This document shows positions 5,652 through 10,452 of a DNA stretch of 10,452 nucleotides, piece by piece. The notes under the pieces were generated by a model that searched no databases, was not told the origin of the DNA, and saw nothing but the letters and a program-made list of their open reading frames with translations. Position 1 is the first letter of the stretch. Each line of letters starts with the position of its first letter. A program made the translations under genes and the position numbers. The DNA lies in NCBI GenBank assembly GCA_021796315.1, contig JAJYOH010000169.1, forward strand, positions 1 to 10,452, read 5' to 3'. The DNA comes from Chloroflexota bacterium (GTDB lineage: Bacteria > Chloroflexota > Anaerolineae > Anaerolineales > Villigracilaceae).

Positions 5652-7871
5652 TTACCGGCCCAAGCGCCATTCCAACGCCGTGAAGCGCTGAGCCACCTTA
5701 TTGTTCTTCACGGCCATCCCAATCGCGCGTCGGCTGCCTACCAACACACATAGTTTTCTCGCGCGCGTGATGGCGGTATAAAGCAAGTTGCGCTGCAACA
5801 TCATGTAATGTTGGGTCACGATCGGTAGGACGATCACCGGAAATTCCGAGCCTTGCGCCTTGTGAACAGAAACTACGTACGCCAAAACCAACTGGTCTGC
5901 TTCACTCCAATCAAAAGCGACTAAGCGTCCATCGAAATCCACTGAAAGAGTTTGTTCGACCAGATCAATAGCATGAACGAATCCGATGTCGCCGTTGTAC
6001 ACATCCTTATCGTAGTTGTTCTGGGTTTGCATGACTTTATCGCCCGCACGAAACAATGTGCCATACAATCTCCGTTCCGGTTTGTTGGCAGTATAGGGAT
6101 TCAACTTCTCCTGCAAACGATCATTCAAGGCAGATACACCCGCTGCACCGCGGTAGATGGGGGATAACACTTGAATATCCCGCATCGGATCAAAACCAAA
6201 CTTCTGTGGAATTCGTTCCGTAACAACCTGAATAACCCAATTTCCAGCCTCATCCGCATCTTCCGCTGGAAAAAAGAAGAAATCGCCTTCGCCTTTAGAA
6301 AGCACTGGAAACTTGCCTTGATTGATCAGATGCGCATTGGTGATGATCTTCGAGTCAGCTGCCTGGCGGAAAATGGTAGTGAGTCGCGTGAAAGGTGCAA
6401 CTTTACTGTCAATCAAGTCGCGCAGCACATCACCGGCTCCCACGGATGGTAATTGGTCCACATCTCCGACGAATAACACATGCGTTCCCGGTTGTACGGC
6501 TTTGAGCAAATGGTTGGTGAGCAGCAGTTCCAGCATGGAAGCTTCATCCACGATCAGAAAATCCAGATCAAGCGGATTCTCTGTATTGCGTTGAAAGCCG
6601 TCCAATGGCGAGTATTCCAAGAGTCTGTGGATCGTGCTGGCAGGATGGCCGGTGGCTTCTGAGAGTCGTTTGGCGGCGCGGCCAGTGGGTGAGGCCAATG
6701 CTACTTTTTTGTGCTGAGCTTCAAGCGTTTGGATCAGAGCTTTCAAGCAGGTGGTCTTGCCAGTTCCCGGTCCACCGGTCAGGATGGAGACGGGATGGGT
6801 CAGGGCCATTTTGATTGCTGCTTGTTGTTCTTCAGAAAGACTCTCAGATGGAAACAAAGCGTGATTGATCGCTTGGGAGGTTGTACTAATCAATGCCTTG
6901 ATGCGTTCCGCCACGCCTTGCTCTCCAAAGTAGAGCGGTGTCAGATAAATGACAGGCGTGCCATATGCGGATTGAGATTCGGATATGGCTTGCGAACTTA
7001 CTTTTTTATTTTGGTTATTCAGTGGAAGCAATTCAGAGCGGATACGGTCATCTTGTACCAATCGCTCCAAGCCAGGATCAATCAGTTCTGGCGCGACGTT
7101 CAACAATTCAATGGCGCGCCCCGCGAGCAATTCTTTTGGCGCATACACATGTCCTTCGTTGATGGTTTCGTTCAAGGCGAACACGATGCCCGCTTCGATG
7201 CGGGAGGGATGATCGGGCGGCAATCCCAGAGCTCGGGCGATCTTGTCTGCGGTCTTGAAGCCCACGCCATAGATGTCGCGTTCGAGTTGATAGGGATTCT
7301 TCTGAACGATCTCCAGGGCTGAATCGCCATAGGTCTTGTAGATCTTGACCGCCAGGTTGGTACTGACGCCATGACCATGCAGGAAGACCATGATCTCCTT
7401 GACCTGTTTCTGTTCTTCCCAGGCTTTGATGATGTGCTGCGTGCGGTCTTCGCCAATGCCAGGGACTTCCAGCAAACGTCCCGGGGACTTCTCGATCACA
7501 TCGAAGGTCGCTTCCTTGAAACGCGCCACGATGCGTTCGGCCAGTTTGGGACCGATGCCTTTGATCATCCCCGAACCGAGATAGCCTTCGATCCCGGCCA
7601 TTGTGGAAGGCAGGGTTTGTTCGCAGACTTCGGCTTTGAATTGTGGTCCATGTTTGGGATGGTTGTCCCATTGTCCCTGCAAGCGCAGGTGTTCCCCTGG
7701 CGAGACTTCCGGCAAATTGCCAACGACCGTTGCGAGTCCGGCTGAGTTCAAAGCGGTTTTGTTGACCAGTCTCTGTCCCAGGTGACTATCCGGTTTCAAG
7801 CGCAGAACAGTGTATCCGTTCTCAGGGTTGTAGAAGGTGATGCGTTCCACGCTGCCGGACAGGGTTTCCAT
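5652..7871 (-). CDS. recD2: ATP-dependent 5'-3' DNA helicase RecD2
   Basis: RecD2 is the stand-alone RecD-like helicase (superfamily 1B) of bacteria without RecBCD. It unwinds DNA 5'-3' and takes part in repair and replication-fork processing. From the ATG at 7871 the product is 739 residues, normal for the family. Visible: a family-typical start (METLSGSVERITFYNPENGYTV); helix-hairpin-helix repeats at about 100-215 (GIGPKLAERI, VPGIGEDRTQHI, GVGFKTADKIA); Walker A GGPGTGKT at 366-373; SPTGRAAKR; the DEAS motif II at 442-445; GDVDQLPSVGAGDVL (motif III); and the C-terminal VHKAQGSEF and LLYTAITRARK motifs. A longer reading from TTG at 7955 adds 28 unlikely residues and is rejected. No strong ribosome site precedes the ATG. 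The reading frame is intact, and it appears to be the resident gene onto whose 3' side accessory DNA has been added. A partial second copy lies at 1759-1950. Confidence 0.95.
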   Translation of the reverse strand: METLSGSVERITFYNPENGYTVLRLKPDSHLGQRLVNKTALNSAGLATVVGNLPEVSPGEHLRLQGQWDNHPKHGPQFKAEVCEQTLPSTMAGIEGYLGSGMIKGIGPKLAERIVARFKEATFDVIEKSPGRLLEVPGIGEDRTQHIIKAWEEQKQVKEIMVFLHGHGVSTNLAVKIYKTYGDSALEIVQKNPYQLERDIYGVGFKTADKIARALGLPPDHPSRIEAGIVFALNETINEGHVYAPKELLAGRAIELLNVAPELIDPGLERLVQDDRIRSELLPLNNQNKKVSSQAISESQSAYGTPVIYLTPLYFGEQGVAERIKALISTTSQAINHALFPSESLSEEQQAAIKMALTHPVSILTGGPGTGKTTCLKALIQTLEAQHKKVALASPTGRAAKRLSEATGHPASTIHRLLEYSPLDGFQRNTENPLDLDFLIVDEASMLELLLTNHLLKAVQPGTHVLFVGDVDQLPSVGAGDVLRDLIDSKVAPFTRLTTIFRQAADSKIITNAHLINQGKFPVLSKGEGDFFFFPAEDADEAGNWVIQVVTERIPQKFGFDPMRDIQVLSPIYRGAAGVSALNDRLQEKLNPYTANKPERRLYGTLFRAGDKVMQTQNNYDKDVYNGDIGFVHAIDLVEQTLSVDFDGRLVAFDWSEADQLVLAYVVSVHKAQGSEFPVIVLPIVTQHYMMLQRNLLYTAITRARKLCVLVGSRRAIGMAVKNNKVAQRFTALEWRLGR

Positions 7872-8120
7872 AAGGCAAGTATACACGGCACCACATGTCA
7901 AACATCGAAAACGGTTTTGCGAACATAAATCTTTCTGATATTTGCTCAACGGCAAGGTAAGCTAAACTCTACTTCATTGCATATATATTCGCATAAGAAG
8001 AGTACTGCGGCGCGTAATTTCTTGGGATATATCTTCGTTGGCAAAACGAGACATTTAAGGACAAGGGCAATTATGAGGTACTTTTGGATACAAAGTTTTT
8101 GAATACACAATCTACGTATG

Positions 8121-8150
8121 AGCGTTCTCCCAACAGCGTTTTCCCAACAG
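8121..8150. repeat. Two-copy 14-base tandem repeat
   Basis: AGCGTTCTCCCAAC (8121-8134) is followed directly by AGCGTTTTCCCAAC (8135-8148) and then AG, giving two units with one mismatch. No further copies are seen nearby. It may be replication slippage or a pair of protein-binding sites. Confidence 0.6.
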
Positions 8151-8229
8151 ATTATAATTTATAGGAATATGGCTGGTATAGCACGCAGCTAGCGTCACGA
8201 GTCTTAGGCATTTGGCGCTTTTATTCGCA

Positions 8230-8297
8230 GCCTAACAAACCCTTCCATCAAGTCCACTCCGTATCCGTTCATAGAAGGCAATGCCAAATGGTTAGGC
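8230..8297. repeat. attC-like inverted-repeat element
   Basis: GCCTAAC (8230-8236) and GTTAGGC (8291-8297) form perfect inverted ends 68 bases apart. They match the RYYYAAC and GTTRRRY core sites of integron attC elements, and the length is within the attC range. Inside, CCTTC and GAAGG form a second pair, but the spacers are unequal (4 versus 12 bases), unlike a canonical attC. A further inverted pair, CATTTGGC (8209-8216) with GCCAAATG (8283-8290), extends the structure leftwards, so it could instead be a different folded repeat. An unrecognised small gene starts 46 bases later, as in a cassette, but I found no second attC after that gene and no integrase in the window. Confidence 0.35.
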
Positions 8298-8342
8298 AAC
8301 TTAATCAAATCAATATTATGTGCTTAGTGAAAGTATAAAACG

Positions 8343-8834
8343 ATGAGAGCGACATCCAAGTCTGTAAGAGAAACCCGCGCGACGCTTAAGCGCGCGTGGT
8401 TGTTAACCTGGGAATGGGCAGGCGAACATGCTGAAATGAAAGATAAGTTCGCGGCAATCATAAGTTCGCGATACAACGACGGCACCGTGAAACAAATACT
8501 TGAGCAATATTATGTGAGGGGCTTTCTTTCTCTGCACGAACAATTCGCCTACGCAAAGTCGAAAAAACACTGTCCTTACAAAGTAGAAAATCTCACTATT
8601 GAGGTTTCGGAGAGATTGCAGGAAGTATCTTCATTGCCTTCGCGCGTTCCCTTTAGCGAGTCATTAATAATTGGGGGTAATCCATGGCTTTGGGGGCGCA
8701 TCGTTTACAACCTGGAAACATGGGTCGATAAAAAAGGCATTGAGCACTTGAAGTGGAAAGAAAGAGAAAACATCTCTTGGGATGGTGAGATAAAATCAGA
8801 GTGGAAGGAAGGCTACTTAAAACGGCCACTTTAG
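8343..8834 (+). CDS. Hypothetical protein, 163 residues
   Basis: I do not recognise this protein. It starts at an ATG with a basic N-terminus (RATSKSVRETRATLKRAW), followed by a Trp-rich helical segment (WLLTWEWAGEHAEM, about 19-32). The motif AAIISSRYND (37-46) and a helix ending QFAYAKSKK (67-75) come next. The C-terminal half contains GGNPWLWGRIVYNLETWVD (111-129) and ends KEGYLKRPL. No signal peptide, transmembrane segment or catalytic motif is seen. The sequence looks like a compact cytosolic protein, and steady codon use across the frame supports real coding. No strong ribosome site precedes it. It stands alone between an attC-like repeat and a STAND defence gene on the same strand (109 bases to the next ATG), which would fit a cassette-borne or defence-island accessory gene. 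That link is only contextual. Confidence 0.65.
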   Translation: MRATSKSVRETRATLKRAWLLTWEWAGEHAEMKDKFAAIISSRYNDGTVKQILEQYYVRGFLSLHEQFAYAKSKKHCPYKVENLTIEVSERLQEVSSLPSRVPFSESLIIGGNPWLWGRIVYNLETWVDKKGIEHLKWKERENISWDGEIKSEWKEGYLKRPL

Positions 8835-8943
8835 TTCGTTATTCAAACTCAAGCCAAACACAGCAACTAGATCGAGCCAACACGTTCAGTAGGAAAGATA
8901 GTAGAGTACACTCGCGGGCTGACATGACCGAGAATCGTGATAT

Positions 8944-10446
8944 ATGAGAAGCTTAACAGCAGCACATCAAGGTTACGAATACCAAGATCTCCTCGTCGCT
9001 TGTCGCTTTGTAGACATGTTGTTAGGGACCATACTGCATGTAGATGTCGACACTAAGCTGGTCCCCGACGACAGGTTCGATGACTTGACCACAATCGATC
9101 TAGGTGGAAACAGGGAACGCGTTCAGTTCAAGCATACTGAAAACGATGATCGACCACTTTCTCTTCGAACGTTTACGTTCGATGAAAGAGGACTGCGCTT
9201 AGATCGTTTGATCGCAACAATGATCGCGGATCGTACCGGACCCGGAAGCGATGCGAACGCGCTGTCTTTCCGGATTGTGCTCCGTGATCAAGCGCCAAGT
9301 GATCCCAATCTGACTGCTGTGCTCACGCCAGTCGGAAATGATCCCGGTCCGTTCCTCCCCATAATGCAAACACACCGGCTCGGCTTCGATGCAATAGCTT
9401 TATGGCAACAACGCGTGCCTGTGCCCGAAAGCGAAGCCAAACATCCATTTGGTTTCCTTTTTAGCGCTGAAGCACATCTAACTTTCGATGATCTGCAATG
9501 GGCCTGCCAACATCTCATTGTGGAGGTCGGTGCCCCTCCTGCAAGCGGAGATTTAACCGCACCGAAGATAGCGGAGCATATGTTATTGACGCGCATACGG
9601 TCGGAAGTCGGCGCTGAGCTATTTCCTAATACTGGGCGTTCTGCGATCGATGTTTCTGCTGCCATGATCTCTGCGGCCCGCGCGGCGAGGGAGGGTAGGC
9701 TAAATGTGACAGCCAAGGAATTACTCCGTAGATCACAATTACGAAGCGATTTCGGGGCTGTCTCACGAGCATATCCAGTCGACCCAACTCTCGAAGTGCT
9801 TAGGTCACCCGCTGTTCAGCAGCTCATGGAAGTCACAAATGAGCTTGCACGCGGTGGTGGCCAGCTAATTGTGATTGGCCCACCCGGCCATGGAAAATCC
9901 TGGATATGTTACCAACTTCTTAAGTCGCTCGCCAATGAGGGCTGGGTCACTGCGGAACATTACTGTTATTTGGGCGATGCCGATGGCGAACGGATTGAGC
10001 GCGTCCTTGAGGAACGTGTCTTTGGAAGTCTCGTTGGTCGGCTTGCTGAAGCAGATCCTAGGCTCGTAACCGATAATCGCCCTAGATTTGCAGCTGATGA
10101 GGAGACACTTGTTGGTTGCCTCCGAAAATCTCTGGAATTGGAGCCAAACCGCAAAATTGCCCTCGTCATAGATGGAATTGACCACATCACACGTGTGCGT
10201 GCTGTTAGAGGAGGCGGACTCGATCCATCGCGGAGTCTCGCGGAAGCTCTCTCTCTATTAAATTTACCACCTAATACAATCTTGATCGTTCTTAGTCAAC
10301 CGGGATCACATCTCAAGCCATTGGAAGAGGCTGGTGCCAAAGCCGTTACCATCCCCGGTCTGAATGAGCACGAACTCAAATTACTCGCAACACGATTCAA
10401 CATTGTGCCCACCGATGATCACCAGTTTTCCCCAGATATAACTTAA
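8944..10446 (+). CDS. Cap4-like nuclease / STAND NTPase, truncated C-terminally
   Basis: Proteins of this design (for example the Avs antiphage sensors) carry an N-terminal nuclease, a central STAND NTPase and a long C-terminal sensor. On recognising a phage protein they oligomerise and the nuclease cuts DNA. Here residues 1 to about 200 look like a Cap4/DUF4297-type PD-(D/E)XK domain: GYEYQDLLVACRFVD near the start, the acidic strand RFDDLTTID (44-52) and QFKH (61-64) with the catalytic-type lysine. The NTPase follows: Walker A GPPGHGKS at 312-319, Walker B ALVIDGID at 406-413, the strand TILIVLSQPGSH (445-456) and VTIPGLNEHE (468-477). The frame then meets TAA at 10444-10446 and TAG six bases on. 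Winged-helix and sensor domains are missing, so the protein is far shorter than the usual 1,000-2,000 residues. Either the gene is broken by nonsense or frameshift, or the rest lies in another frame past the window. The start is fixed by an in-frame TGA just upstream. Confidence 0.75.
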   Translation: MRSLTAAHQGYEYQDLLVACRFVDMLLGTILHVDVDTKLVPDDRFDDLTTIDLGGNRERVQFKHTENDDRPLSLRTFTFDERGLRLDRLIATMIADRTGPGSDANALSFRIVLRDQAPSDPNLTAVLTPVGNDPGPFLPIMQTHRLGFDAIALWQQRVPVPESEAKHPFGFLFSAEAHLTFDDLQWACQHLIVEVGAPPASGDLTAPKIAEHMLLTRIRSEVGAELFPNTGRSAIDVSAAMISAARAAREGRLNVTAKELLRRSQLRSDFGAVSRAYPVDPTLEVLRSPAVQQLMEVTNELARGGGQLIVIGPPGHGKSWICYQLLKSLANEGWVTAEHYCYLGDADGERIERVLEERVFGSLVGRLAEADPRLVTDNRPRFAADEETLVGCLRKSLELEPNRKIALVIDGIDHITRVRAVRGGGLDPSRSLAEALSLLNLPPNTILIVLSQPGSHLKPLEEAGAKAVTIPGLNEHELKLLATRFNIVPTDDHQFSPDIT

Positions 10447-10452
10447 CGGTAG

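Larger units (their letters stand above)
7872..8342. other. Gene-poor intergenic region
   Basis: No credible coding region is seen in these 471 bases between the divergent recD2 and the 163-residue gene. The stretch is AT-rich and holds, in order, the recD2 upstream region, a two-copy 14-base tandem repeat (8121-8150), and a set of inverted repeats at 8204-8297 that resembles an integron attC site. No tRNA or ribosomal RNA is recognised. The composition and the repeats suggest a junction of imported DNA rather than a simple promoter region. Confidence 0.5.

Noticed and set aside
6711..7322. 203-codon open frame opposite recD2, and further long antisense frames at 7108-7671 and 7371-7745
   Set aside because: All overlap the unmistakable RecD2 coding sequence. 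Such frames arise from its codon bias, and the products have no recognisable motifs.
7878..7901. recD2 promoter from TTGACA (7896-7901) and TATACT (7878-7883) on the minus strand
   Set aside because: The spacing between the boxes is only 12 bp. TATACT alone, six bases before the ATG, could drive a leaderless transcript, but the evidence is too thin.
5652..7955. recD2 read from the TTG at 7955
   Set aside because: The extra 28 residues do not look like RecD2, and the family-typical N-terminus begins at the ATG at 7871.
8924..8947. Seven-codon leader-peptide frame (MTENRDI) whose stop overlaps the STAND gene ATG
   Set aside because: The ATGA overlap is suggestive of coupling, but there is no ribosome site before it and the frame is too short to support.
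1..10452. CRISPR array, tRNA or rRNA genes, insertion-sequence transposase
   Set aside because: No regularly spaced repeats, tRNA-like cloverleaf, rRNA signature or transposase motif was seen on either strand.

Overview
The window is an accessory defence-type region around one housekeeping-like gene, recD2. Composition is moderate in GC, with visibly AT-richer stretches at about 1.7-5.65 kb and 7.95-8.35 kb. The organism cannot be named from the sequence. The RecD2 style, the mosaic of defence genes and the gene remnants would fit an environmental bacterium such as a Chloroflexota (Anaerolineae) member, but that is a weak inference.

Layout, left to right. (1) 2-1465 (+): the 3' portion of a type I restriction-modification methyltransferase gene (hsdM), its first codons lying before the window. 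(2) 1439-1723 (-): a truncated AAA_14-type ATPase gene that butts against the hsdM stop codon. An operator-like cluster of inverted repeats covers its start. (3) 1759-1950 (-): a frameshifted remnant of the 3' end of a second recD2. (4) 2066-5519 (-): a tight four-gene operon. In transcription order it encodes a FokI-type PD-(D/E)XK nuclease, a small QatB-like protein starting MGTS, a QatC-like (QueC-related) PP-loop/zinc enzyme, and a small protein resembling a degenerate RecB/Cas4-like nuclease fold. (5) 5652-7871 (-): intact recD2. (6) 7872-8342: a gene-poor stretch with a short tandem repeat and an attC-like inverted repeat. (7) 8343-8834 (+): an unrecognised 163-residue protein. (8) 8944-10446 (+): a Cap4-like nuclease/STAND NTPase gene that stops right after its NTPase domain.

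The most interesting unit is the operon at 2066-5519. Known Qat systems (QatA ATPase, QatB, QatC, QatD TatD-like nuclease) pair QatB and QatC with an ATPase and a TatD-family nuclease. Here the B/C pair is flanked by a FokI-like nuclease and an unfamiliar 204-residue protein, with no ATPase and no TatD protein in the operon. I infer that B and C form a deazaguanine-type protein modification module and that the FokI-like protein is the effector. This is a candidate variant defence system. The operon is bracketed in direct orientation by two recD2 3' ends, one intact and one decayed (about 78% identical by hand alignment). That suggests it entered the locus by recombination at the end of recD2.
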